DNA of 61,243 nt from Rhabdobacter roseus. GTDB lineage: Bacteria > Bacteroidota > Bacteroidia > Cytophagales > Spirosomataceae. Both the position numbers and the translations under genes were made by a program. Numbering within the stretch: the first letter of the stretch is position 1; each line of letters opens with the position of its first letter. The stretch spans positions 956,017 through 1,017,259 of the forward strand of contig NZ_JACHGF010000002.1 of NCBI RefSeq assembly GCF_014202275.1, read 5' to 3'. Shown in pieces: positions 1-8,035 of the stretch. The notes beneath the pieces are model-generated. The model was not told the DNA's origin and did no database searches. It worked only from the letters and a program-made list of their open reading frames with translations.

Positions 1-27
1 TTTCCCGACTCATGCTGAGTCGGGAAA
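1..27 (-). terminator. Stem-loop downstream of the Gfo/Idh/MocA gene
   Basis: Perfect 12-bp inverted repeat (arms 1-12 and 16-27, 3-nt loop) lying 24 bp past the stop codon of the minus-strand oxidoreductase gene. Read on the minus strand it follows a T-rich stretch but has only a short T run after it, so it is a probable hairpin terminator of that transcript. The window begins on the first base of the hairpin, so flanking context is cut off. Confidence 0.5.
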
Positions 28-51
28 GTAAAAGAGCACTTGAAAAAAGGA

Positions 52-1137
52 TTAATCCAAAAGTACCACCTGGCCGGTACGTACGGATTCGTCGCAGGCG
101 AAGGCAATTTGTAGACTGTTGACGGCGTCCTGGAGGTGGTCGGTGAGGTCGAGGTCTTCCTGAATGGCTTTGAGAAAGTACCTTTGCTCGCGGTTGCAGA
201 GCTCCTGGTGGTCGGGCTCGTCGGTAAGGTTGATCCACTCGTCGGGCTTCTCAAACTGATCGTCCTTCGTGAGGTTGGCGTAATGTACCCGCAGCGACTC
301 GGTTTTGGTGTGCGCATCCACGTTGTCGGACTTGCCGGTAGCACCCGCCTCCTTGGCCACGATCGACACGCAGCCCTTGGGACCGATCACGTCCTTCACA
401 AAAAAGGCCGTTTCGCTCATCATGGGGCCCCAACCCGCCTCGTACCAACCCACCGAGCCGTCCTCAAACCGGATCTGCAGCTGGCCGTAGTTGTAGTTAT
501 CGGCGGGGATTTCGTCGGTGAGCCGGGCACCGATGGCGCTCACCTGCACGGGCTTGGAGCGGGTCATCTGGCACATGACGTCGATGTAGTGTACGCCGCA
601 GTCGACGATCGGGCTCAGGCTTTTCATGAGGTTGCGGTGGACGGTCCACATGTAGCCGTGGCTCTGCTGGTTCAGGTTCATGCGCATCACCAGGGGTTTG
701 CCCATTTCCTGCGCCAGCTCCACAAAGCGCTCCCACGACGGGTGGTGGCGCAGAATGTACCCCACCACGACTTTTTTACCGGCCCGGCGGGCGGCTTCGG
801 CCACGCGCTTGGCACCTTCGACGGTGTCGGCCAGGGGTTTTTCAATAAATACGTGGCAGCCCTGTTCCAGCGCCATGAGGGCAAACGCCTCGTGGGTGTC
901 GGGGTAGGTCGAGATACAAACGGCGTCGGGCTGGGTAGCGGCCAGGGCTTCGGCGTAGTTCGAAAATAACGGATAACCTCCGCCCAGGCGCTCGTTGAGC
1001 ACTTCTTTACTCTTACCCGTAGACACGATGCCGCAGATTTCGAAGCCATCGAGCAGCTGGTAGGCCTGGGCGTGCGAAGCACCCATATTGCCACAACCCA
1101 CCACCAACACGCGTACAGGATTTGGAGGAATTGACAT
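52..1137 (-). CDS. Gfo/Idh/MocA family NAD(P)-dependent oxidoreductase
   Basis: A 361-residue cytoplasmic protein. It opens with a Rossmann dinucleotide-binding stretch (VLVVGCGNMGASHA, residues 9-22) and carries the family's EKP motif (FIEKPLADT, near residue 97), whose lysine normally takes part in hydride transfer. A GFO_IDH_MocA C-terminal alpha/beta domain follows. The length is typical and there is no signal peptide, so it probably acts on an imported sugar or sugar acid. It is the last minus-strand gene after the pectin locus and about 240 bp from the preceding small gene, so a role in uronate or rhamnose breakdown is an inference from position only. The substrate cannot be read from the sequence. 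Confidence 0.88.
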   Translation of the reverse strand: MSIPPNPVRVLVVGCGNMGASHAQAYQLLDGFEICGIVSTGKSKEVLNERLGGGYPLFSNYAEALAATQPDAVCISTYPDTHEAFALMALEQGCHVFIEKPLADTVEGAKRVAEAARRAGKKVVVGYILRHHPSWERFVELAQEMGKPLVMRMNLNQQSHGYMWTVHRNLMKSLSPIVDCGVHYIDVMCQMTRSKPVQVSAIGARLTDEIPADNYNYGQLQIRFEDGSVGWYEAGWGPMMSETAFFVKDVIGPKGCVSIVAKEAGATGKSDNVDAHTKTESLRVHYANLTKDDQFEKPDEWINLTDEPDHQELCNREQRYFLKAIQEDLDLTDHLQDAVNSLQIAFACDESVRTGQVVLLD

Positions 1138-1302
1138 ACAGAAAGAATTTGCTAAGTGAATGATCTAATATACGAAGATAGGTACTTTCAGAATGAGCTC
1201 AGGTACTACTGCCGCTCGTCCGGATTCCAAAACTAGCGTATACCGCTTTGATCACCCAATTAATTTTAGGGATTCTTCGCCTTGGCTTCGCCAGCAAAAG
1301 AA

Positions 1303-1331
1303 AAGGTTGCCCTCCTGAACGGGGCAACCTT
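1303..1331 (-). terminator. Intrinsic terminator after the small acidic gene
   Basis: Arms at 1303-1312 and 1322-1331 (AAGGTTGCCC / GGGCAACCTT) form a 10-bp stem with a 9-nt loop. On the minus strand the stem is followed by TTCTTTT, as expected of a rho-independent terminator. It lies about 45 bp after the stop of the minus-strand gene at 1376-1561. Confidence 0.6.
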
Positions 1332-1375
1332 CGCGGGCCGATCTGGCCCAAGGTACTTTCGGGCTGGCAAGGTAC

Positions 1376-1561
1376 CTACGCTTCGCCGTGTGCTTTGGGG
1401 TCTTCCTCGTCGTCGGCGCGCTGGAAGTTGCGGCCGGTGGTATCCTGCTGCTCGCCTTCGTCCGGAATTTCTTCGTCGAAATTATCAAACGAGCGATCCG
1501 TTTTGTCAAAACCCTGGATGGGTTTCTTTTCTGGCGATTCTTCTTCTTGCTGATTTTTCAT
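1376..1561 (-). CDS. Small highly acidic hypothetical protein
   Basis: A 61-residue protein, very rich in Glu and Asp, with Gln, Lys and Arg, almost no hydrophobic residues and no signal peptide. It is therefore probably an intrinsically disordered cytoplasmic peptide. No family is recognised. An ATG start, a following hairpin terminator and a position between two same-strand genes support it as real, but low-complexity charged frames can also arise by chance. The opposite-strand frames over the same stretch look like shadows. Confidence 0.5.
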   Translation of the reverse strand: MKNQQEEESPEKKPIQGFDKTDRSFDNFDEEIPDEGEQQDTTGRNFQRADDEEDPKAHGEA

Positions 1562-1755
1562 GATGATCGCGTTGATGAAAGTGGATTTTTAAATGTCAAA
1601 AAAGCCTGTGCACCTTCACCGGGCGCGGCTTTGGTTTTTATTGTACCAAAAGTATTCCAGCGTTTTTTTACCAAAAGGTACTTGGCTGAGCAGGTCGGCG
1701 GGTCGTTTTTTTGTAAAAAGCCAATAAGGTACCTCCATACTTTCGCCAAGGTACT

Positions 1756-3687
1756 TTACCGCGCAGGTACCTGCGCCAGCAGCCAGGCCGACAGCTCCTG
1801 CGCCGCCCGGAAATTCTGAAAATGCGGCGGGATTTTCCGTCCGTCGACGTACTCGTTGTACAGCCAGGGGTCGCCTACAGCCAACACGGTACCTTTTCCG
1901 TATTTCGCACGGGCCAGGATGACATCGCCCTGGTCGGTCACGAGCGCCTCAGCCGGGGCCGCCAGCGCCAGCGGAGCCAGCTCCTTGATGTAGACGGCGC
2001 GCGTCTGCCCAAAAATGAGGGTACCCGCGGGGATGTCGATCCGGCCCTGCTCAAACTGGCTCCCCTGCACCCTATTCCGGTTTTTGTCGGTAAAGCGTAT
2101 GCCAAAAAGTCCGGCGAGTTGGTTGAACCGCGGGATTTCGCAATTGGCGGTGTCATTGGCCATCAGCACCAGCACGCCGCCCCGCTCCACCCAGGTTCGG
2201 ATCGCCGCCCGGTGCGTGGCTTCGAGGTAGTTGGGCTGGGCCGTTTCGCGGGGCGTGTCGGGGTCCACGATGATGTACACGTCGGCCCCGGCCAAGGTAC
2301 CCGCCGTAGGTACCTCGGGCAAGGAGCGCGTTTGCGCACCCAGGTCGCGGAAGATCGTCCCCCACAGCCAGAAGCCCGAGTGCTGCTGGTCGTCCCAGGT
2401 ATAGTGGTAGGGCTCGGGCTGGCCCGAGGTACCTGGGCGAAACTCGCGGTTGAAGTAGGTATCAAGCAGGACGCTTTTGCCCTCCCCCACTCGGCTCCCG
2501 GCGGCGATTTCCATTTCGAGACTGGCAAAAATAAACGCCCCCACGCCTTTGAGATCGTTGGTACGTAGCGGCTCGCTGAGGTAGTACTCGTAGCTACCGT
2601 CGCGGTAGGGGCTGCCGCCCAGCCCACCCACGCTGACCGTCTGGTGCAGGCTCAAAGTACCGTCGGTTTCTTCTTTGACAAAGCTCGACAAAACGCCCTC
2701 GTAGCCTTTGCGGGCGGCCGCCGCGTAGGTAGCGGGCAGGTACCCCAGGCGGGTACCTTTGGCCAGCGCGTACACAAACATGCAGGACGCCGAGGCCTCG
2801 GGGTAGTTGCCCTCGCGCCCGGCCTGATCGAGGATCTGGTACCAAAGCCCCGACGACGCGTCCTGGTACCGCAGCAGCACCGGCGCCAACCGCTGCAGGT
2901 ACCCAATCAGCGTTTTGCGCTCCGGATGATCGGCCGGAAAGTAGTCCAGCACGTCGACGAGCGCCATGGCGTACCAGCCCACGGCTCGCCCCCAAAACTG
3001 CCCCGAGCGGCCCGTCTTCGGGTCGGCCCAGGGTTCCTTACGGCTGGCATCGAAGGCATGGTAAATCAGCCCCGTTTTTTCGTCAACGGCCCGCGCTTCG
3101 ATCAACGCAAACTGCCGGGCGATGTCCTGAAAATGCTCCGGATGCCCAAACAGCGCGCTGTACTCCGCCGCAAAGGGCTCCGCCATGAAGAGGCCGTCCA
3201 GCCACATCTGGTGGGGGTACCTTTGCTTGTGCCAATAGCCGCCTTCGGGGGTGCGGGGTTGCTGCCCCAGCTGCGCCCAGAGCCGGTCGGCGGCTTGGCG
3301 GTAGCGTGTGCGGTCGGGCAGGCTTTTCTGGTAGAGCGTAAGCAACGTACGGCCCGAGGCAACGTGGTCCAGGTTGTAATCCGAGCGCTTGTAGGTACGT
3401 ATATTTCCTTCTTTATCCAGGAAGCGGTCGGTATTTTGGCGAAGGTACTCAAAGTACCTACCGTGGCCGGTGCGCGTCCAGACGCGCTCGATCCCTTTCA
3501 GCACGAAGCCCTGCTCGTAGTTCCAGAGGGCCGTTTTTTTGCCGCCTACCACGATCGAGTCGGGGTGCCAGCGCATCACCGACTCCACCATGCGCTCCGA
3601 CCAGGCCGACTGCGCCTGCACACCGACCGACAACCAGGTGCTTAGGGCCATGCCCAGCCACCAAGGGGGTACTTTACACAAGCTCAT
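1756..3687 (-). CDS. GH105/GH88-type unsaturated rhamnogalacturonyl hydrolase with C-terminal ThuA/DUF4350-like domain
   Basis: A 643-residue secreted enzyme. The ATG at 3687 is preferred over an upstream in-frame TTG because it leads directly into a hydrophobic leader ending near VGVQAQ. Residues ~30-390 resemble the (alpha/alpha)6-barrel YteR/YesR family: MRWHPDS, an NYEQGFVLKG stretch, QMWLDGLFMAEPF with the conserved Asp, and GQFWGRAVGWYAMALVDVLDYFP. Such enzymes remove the 4,5-unsaturated galacturonate left at oligosaccharide ends by pectin lyases. Residues ~400-643 form a second alpha/beta domain (DVYIIVDPDTP, GGVLVLMANDTANCE, GKGTVLAVGDPWLYNEY) of the ThuA/DUF4350 glutamine-amidotransferase-like type. 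It makes the protein about 250 residues longer than a plain GH105. It sits in the pectin operon, 71 bp after the GH28 gene. Confidence 0.85.
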   Translation of the reverse strand: MSLCKVPPWWLGMALSTWLSVGVQAQSAWSERMVESVMRWHPDSIVVGGKKTALWNYEQGFVLKGIERVWTRTGHGRYFEYLRQNTDRFLDKEGNIRTYKRSDYNLDHVASGRTLLTLYQKSLPDRTRYRQAADRLWAQLGQQPRTPEGGYWHKQRYPHQMWLDGLFMAEPFAAEYSALFGHPEHFQDIARQFALIEARAVDEKTGLIYHAFDASRKEPWADPKTGRSGQFWGRAVGWYAMALVDVLDYFPADHPERKTLIGYLQRLAPVLLRYQDASSGLWYQILDQAGREGNYPEASASCMFVYALAKGTRLGYLPATYAAAARKGYEGVLSSFVKEETDGTLSLHQTVSVGGLGGSPYRDGSYEYYLSEPLRTNDLKGVGAFIFASLEMEIAAGSRVGEGKSVLLDTYFNREFRPGTSGQPEPYHYTWDDQQHSGFWLWGTIFRDLGAQTRSLPEVPTAGTLAGADVYIIVDPDTPRETAQPNYLEATHRAAIRTWVERGGVLVLMANDTANCEIPRFNQLAGLFGIRFTDKNRNRVQGSQFEQGRIDIPAGTLIFGQTRAVYIKELAPLALAAPAEALVTDQGDVILARAKYGKGTVLAVGDPWLYNEYVDGRKIPPHFQNFRAAQELSAWLLAQVPAR

Positions 3688-3758
3688 GTCTTTCAAAGGT
3701 TTAAGAATTGGGTGGAATAATTACAACTACCCCTTATAAAGATAGCTGTGGTTACTTT

Positions 3759-6098
3759 TTACTCCCTCCCCACGATACTTTGGTCACGCACGTTTTTACC
3801 CAACTCGATTCCCTGCTGCACCTGAGACGTATCGGTGCGCAGCAGCTGAATGCCCGCCGAATGCTCTCCGCTTACTTTCAGAAGCAACTTGCGCTGCGGC
3901 GCGTACTGAATCTGGTCCAAAACCACCCGGCGGCTATTTTCAAGCTGCATCACCGTGCCGTCCTGGGTGAGCAGGGTTACGTTTTTCAAGCGAATGTCTT
4001 CGCCTTCTATGCACACCAATCCTTTTTTGCTCTGAATCACGGCATCTTCGATGGTGATATTCCGGATGGCCATTTCGGGTAGGCCGCGGATCAGAATACC
4101 CGTTTCAGCGCCCTGTGCACGGACGTTCCGGATCGTGAAATTCCGAAACTGCGGGGTACCTTCGTCCACGGCCTTGGCCACGGCGGCGGGTGGGGCGTCG
4201 GCCTGCCCGTGCAGCGGCACGGGGTCGCGGGCCATGTAGTACATGTCGAACAGGATCGCCTCGCCGGGAATATTGGTCATGTTGATGTCCGATACGTAAA
4301 TATTTTCAACAATACCGCCGCGCCCGCGGGTGGTTTTGAAGCGCAGGCCCACGTCCGTACCCAGAAAATTGCAGTGGGCTACGTACAGGTTTTTCACCCC
4401 GCCCGACATTTCACTACCAATGACAAACCCGCCGTGGCCGTGAAAAACCGTACAGTGCTGCACCACGATGTTTTCGGTAGGTACCCCACGGCGGCGTCCC
4501 TCTTCGTCGCGCCCGGACTTGATACAAATGCCGTCGTCGCCCACGTCAAAGGTACAGTGCTCCACCAGCCCGTACCGGCACGACTCGAGGTCCAGGCCGT
4601 CGCCGTTCTGGGCGTACCAGGGATTCTTCACCGTCAGGTTTCGGAGCGTAATGTGCTCGCAAAGCAGCGGGTGGAGGTTCCAGGCGGGTGAGTTTTGCAA
4701 CGTAACCCCTTCCAGCAGCAGCCGTCGGCAACGCGTCAGCTGTACCATGTTGGGCCGCAAAAAGGCCTTGAAGGCTTCGGCTTTTTCGGCGGTATAGCCC
4801 GCGGCCACGTTGCCTACGCCCGCGGTGCTGGCCCCCTTCAGGGCCTGCTCGTTGGGGTACCATATCCGCCCGGCGGCATCAAGTACCCCGCCCGAAGCCA
4901 CGAGCTTCCGCCACTGGGCGTCGGTCAGCTTTTCTTTTTTGACGGGCCGCCACGCCTGCCCGGCCCCGTCGATGATCCCCTCGCCCGTAATGGCCAGGTT
5001 CTCCGCGTCCGTAGCACTGATCGGCGGTTGCGCGCGGTAGGCCTCCTGGCCCTCCCAGCTGGTTTTTACGAGGGGAAAATGCTCAAACCGGTCGCTGAAT
5101 TGAAGCAGCGCGCCCTTCGCTACGTGCAAGTTGACGTTACTCTTCAGCACCAGCGGCCCCGTGAGCCACAAGCCCGCGGGTACCAGCACCGTACCACCGC
5201 CTTTTTCGTGGCAAGCCTCGATGGCCCGGTTGATCGCCGCGGTATTGAGCGCCAGGCCGTCGCCGCGGGCACCGTAGGCCTCCACCCGAAAGGTGTCCCG
5301 CCGAAACGCCGGGAGCTGCGTAGTGGGTAGTTCGTGCAGGTACTTGCCGGTATGGCCAAAGGGTTTGAGGTACTTGGTCAGCTCCAGGCCTAGCGCTTGC
5401 ACTTCACCCACCACCAGCTGGGCCATCCGGCTGGCCCCATAGGCCGAAAAATGCGTATCGTCGGTAGTACCTTGGGGGTACTTGGGGTAGTAGCCCCCCT
5501 CCAGGTGCAGAAAGAGCGCCTTGGATGCCTCCGCCCCTTCCTGCTCCAGCAGCGTGCGGCTGCGGGCGTGCAGGTCAATGAGGGGTACTTTAAGCTCGCT
5601 CGCCACGGCTTTCACCGCGGCTGGATAGTCGCCGTGGGTATCGAAGAATTTCCCCTGCTCGTCGAAGCGGCGGCGCATTACGGGCGTGAGCAGCACCGGG
5701 TTTCCGCCCCGCTCGCGTGTCTCGCGCACGAAGCGCGCCAGGTTGCGGGCGTAGTCGGTACGGGGCGCGGCGTAGCGGCTGGTGTCGGCGTCTTTGGCAT
5801 CATTATGCCCAAACTGAATAAATACCCAGTCGCCGGGCCGGAGCTCGGCCAGTACCTTGGCCCAGCGGCCTTCGGTCAGGAAGCTTTTGGTGCTGCGGCC
5901 GTTGACGGCGTGGTTGCGTACTAGTACCTGCTGCTCGTCGAGGTAGTCCGGCAGCCTCATGCCCCAGCCCGTTTCGGGGGCGTCGGTAGGTAGTTTGGGA
6001 GCCAGCGTTGAATCGCCGATCAGGAAAATCTGCACTTTCGCGGGTGGTGGCCCAAAGGCCAGGCTCCACACCAGCAGCAGTAAAATGCGCTTTTTCAT
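3759..6098 (-). CDS. Rhamnogalacturonan acetylesterase (CE12) fused to GH28 polygalacturonase
   Basis: A 779-residue secreted two-domain enzyme with a short Lys/Arg-Leu leader. Residues ~22-255 are an SGNH hydrolase of the CE12 type: block I IFLIGDSTL with the catalytic Ser, the block II/III region HAVNGRSTKSF and FIQFGHNDAK, and block V DDTHFSAYGA with the Asp-His pair. Residues ~275-770 are a right-handed beta-helix of family GH28: AYGARGDGLALNTAAINRAI at the start, then NGDGLDLESC, GDDGICIKSGRD and GHGGFVIGSEMSGG, which contain the Asp residues and the His expected in GH28. The esterase would remove acetyl groups and the GH28 part cut galacturonan or rhamnogalacturonan. SusD lies 268 bp upstream and GH105 71 bp downstream. 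Confidence 0.9.
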   Translation of the reverse strand: MKKRILLLLVWSLAFGPPPAKVQIFLIGDSTLAPKLPTDAPETGWGMRLPDYLDEQQVLVRNHAVNGRSTKSFLTEGRWAKVLAELRPGDWVFIQFGHNDAKDADTSRYAAPRTDYARNLARFVRETRERGGNPVLLTPVMRRRFDEQGKFFDTHGDYPAAVKAVASELKVPLIDLHARSRTLLEQEGAEASKALFLHLEGGYYPKYPQGTTDDTHFSAYGASRMAQLVVGEVQALGLELTKYLKPFGHTGKYLHELPTTQLPAFRRDTFRVEAYGARGDGLALNTAAINRAIEACHEKGGGTVLVPAGLWLTGPLVLKSNVNLHVAKGALLQFSDRFEHFPLVKTSWEGQEAYRAQPPISATDAENLAITGEGIIDGAGQAWRPVKKEKLTDAQWRKLVASGGVLDAAGRIWYPNEQALKGASTAGVGNVAAGYTAEKAEAFKAFLRPNMVQLTRCRRLLLEGVTLQNSPAWNLHPLLCEHITLRNLTVKNPWYAQNGDGLDLESCRYGLVEHCTFDVGDDGICIKSGRDEEGRRRGVPTENIVVQHCTVFHGHGGFVIGSEMSGGVKNLYVAHCNFLGTDVGLRFKTTRGRGGIVENIYVSDINMTNIPGEAILFDMYYMARDPVPLHGQADAPPAAVAKAVDEGTPQFRNFTIRNVRAQGAETGILIRGLPEMAIRNITIEDAVIQSKKGLVCIEGEDIRLKNVTLLTQDGTVMQLENSRRVVLDQIQYAPQRKLLLKVSGEHSAGIQLLRTDTSQVQQGIELGKNVRDQSIVGRE

Positions 6099-6176
6099 AC
6101 AGTACCTTGAAATGAATAATTCTTCTCCTCCATTTTACCCATTGAAGGAAAAGAATCGTAGACAATTGGAAATAAA

Positions 6177-6198
6177 GCGAACCCCAAACGGGGCTCGC
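6177..6198. other. Hairpin in the SusD to GH28 gap
   Basis: A 9-bp stem (arms 6177-6185 and 6190-6198, with one G-A type mismatch) and a 4-nt loop lie in the 268-bp gap between susD and the CE12-GH28 gene. There is no T run on either strand, so it may be an mRNA-stability or partial-attenuation structure that lowers expression of the downstream enzymes relative to SusCD. The rest of the gap shows no gene. Confidence 0.3.
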
Positions 6199-6366
6199 AC
6201 ACAATACCGGTTGATTAATTGAAAATAGCGAATTTTCATACATAAATTCTACGAAGTACCCTCTACCCTGCGCGGGTCACTCTCTGCTGATTAAAAGAAA
6301 AGTAACGTCTCCTTAAAAAGGAAGGTTAGCTTACAGGATCTACCCATATTGTAGACAAGGTATCTT

Positions 6367-8016
6367 TCAATACCCCGGATTTTGGGTAAACGATTCGTTC
6401 TGGTTCAGATCCAGGGCGTTTTGCGGAATAGGACGAAGAATTTTCAAAGTACCTCCCGTTCCCTCAAAAGGATTGATGCCGTTGTTGAAGTACTTTTCCC
6501 GAATCGGACGGTTGTGCAGCCGCGTGCGCTCCACGAGCTTCCCCGTGCGCTTGAGGTCAAACCAGCGGTGGTACTCACCGGCCAGTTCGCGGGCGCGCTC
6601 GTCCAGAATGTAGTCGATCGTCACGTCGGCGGCGGTAATCTGCATCGCCCCGGTACCTGATTTATCCGCTCGGCGTCGTACCACGTTGATCCGCTCGGCG
6701 GCGGTGGCGGGCTGGTTTAGCTTCAGGTACGCCTCGGCGGCCACGAGGTAGGTCTCGGCCAGCCGGGCCAGGAATACATCGCGCGAGCTACTTCCCCCGC
6801 TGGAAAACAGCGACGTGGGGTCGTCGAACTTCCGGATGGCGGGCGTAGCGTTGTCAAGGCCACCGGGCATGGCTTCCCATTTGGTCGAGTAAGGATGAAT
6901 GATCGTAGCCGAGCGGCGGACCGGGTCTTGCGCGCGCCAGGCTTCGGGATCTACCCAGCGGGGTGCGTAGAAGTACTTCACGTTTAGGTTGGCGCGGTCG
7001 TTGCGCTTGTCGTAGTAGTCGTAGTAGCGCTCGTAGTAGGTCAGCATGAAAGTACCTTCGAATCGCGCATCCTGCTGGGTATATAGGTCAAAGAGGTACA
7101 TGGTAGGGTTCAGGTTGTACGAGCGGTTGGGGTACCCGTACAGGTTTCCTTCGCCGCCCATGTAGGGCCCAAAGTAGTAGTTCTGGTTGCTGCCGTCGTT
7201 CTGAAGGTTATTCATCGAAACCCGGTCGTACTGGATCGAAAACAGGATCTCGTTGTTGCGCTCGTTGCCCGGCCAGAACACCTCCTCAAACGACAGCGTG
7301 AGCCCCTGCCCGTTGATGGCGGCGTCGGCCAGGGAGGCGGCCTGCGCAAAATCGTCGTTGGCCGCGAAGGTTTCGTAGCCCCGCGTGAGATGTACCTTGG
7401 CCAAGTAGTGCTGCACGGCCCGCTTGTTTACCCGCCCAAACGGCGTACCTGAGGCTTCGGGTACCAGGTTCAGGGCTTCGCGCATTTCGGCGATAACGAA
7501 GCTGTACACTTCTTCGGCACTATTCCGGCTAAACGAAAGTACCGGCGAGTCGATGAGCTCATCCACGATGCTAACGCCCCCAAACTGTTGCACCAGCAGG
7601 AAGTAGTAGTAGGCCCGCAGAAACTTCATCTCGCCCAGGCGGGCGGGCAGCGTGGCCGTAGACTCCGTGAGGCTGTTGTAATGGATGGCGGCGTTGCACC
7701 GCTGAATGGCCCGGTAGGTATCCGAGTAAAAGGTCGTGACGTTGCCGTCGTTGGCGGCCAGGTTGCGGTATTCGCTGATGCCCTCGGGTTGGGCACCCCG
7801 CCCCTCCACGTACATGTCGGTACCGGCCATAAATACCCAGGGCGCTTTGTAAATGCCCCGCAGGCTCGAGTAGGCGCTGTTCACCAGGTTCTCGTAGCCG
7901 GTGGCGGTGCGGTAGTATTCGTCGGCCAGAATCTCCGACTTATTTACCTCCGTGAGGTAGTCTTTGCAGTTGGTCAGGCTCAGCAGCAGTAGCCCGGCGA
8001 TCAATATCTTTTTCAT
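6367..8016 (-). CDS. SusD/RagB-family outer-membrane glycan-binding lipoprotein (pectin locus)
   Basis: A 549-residue surface lipoprotein. The start at 8016 is preferred because it gives a standard lipoprotein leader with lipobox LTNC (Cys17); an upstream in-frame codon would add 14 residues before it. The mature part has typical SusD features: an early NKSEILADEYYRTATGYENLVNSAY helix-rich region, EMKFLRAYYYFLLVQQFGGV (a TPR-like SusD signature), DVFLARLAETYLVAAEAYLKL, and the C-terminal GEYHRWFDLKRTGKL region. It caps the SusC barrel and captures oligosaccharide. It starts 19 bp after susC ends, so the two are translationally linked. The presumed pectic substrate is inferred from the operon. 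Confidence 0.93.
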   Translation of the reverse strand: MKKILIAGLLLLSLTNCKDYLTEVNKSEILADEYYRTATGYENLVNSAYSSLRGIYKAPWVFMAGTDMYVEGRGAQPEGISEYRNLAANDGNVTTFYSDTYRAIQRCNAAIHYNSLTESTATLPARLGEMKFLRAYYYFLLVQQFGGVSIVDELIDSPVLSFSRNSAEEVYSFVIAEMREALNLVPEASGTPFGRVNKRAVQHYLAKVHLTRGYETFAANDDFAQAASLADAAINGQGLTLSFEEVFWPGNERNNEILFSIQYDRVSMNNLQNDGSNQNYYFGPYMGGEGNLYGYPNRSYNLNPTMYLFDLYTQQDARFEGTFMLTYYERYYDYYDKRNDRANLNVKYFYAPRWVDPEAWRAQDPVRRSATIIHPYSTKWEAMPGGLDNATPAIRKFDDPTSLFSSGGSSSRDVFLARLAETYLVAAEAYLKLNQPATAAERINVVRRRADKSGTGAMQITAADVTIDYILDERARELAGEYHRWFDLKRTGKLVERTRLHNRPIREKYFNNGINPFEGTGGTLKILRPIPQNALDLNQNESFTQNPGY

Positions 8017-8035
8017 AAGTTCTAGTGGCGAATGG

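Noticed and set aside
136-969. Long open frame on the plus strand opposite the Gfo/Idh/MocA gene
   Set aside because: It is the complement of a clear enzyme gene. It is rich in His/Val/Gly repeats typical of antisense GC-rich frames and has no recognisable domain.
1558-1749. 63-codon minus-strand frame between the small acidic gene and GH105
   Set aside because: It has no family, leader or conserved look, and overlaps the start of the acidic gene. It could not be supported beyond chance.
1388-1819. Plus-strand 143-codon frame with hydrophobic stretches
   Set aside because: It overlaps the small acidic gene and the end of GH105 on the other strand, has no ribosome-binding site and reads like a complement of low-complexity sequence.
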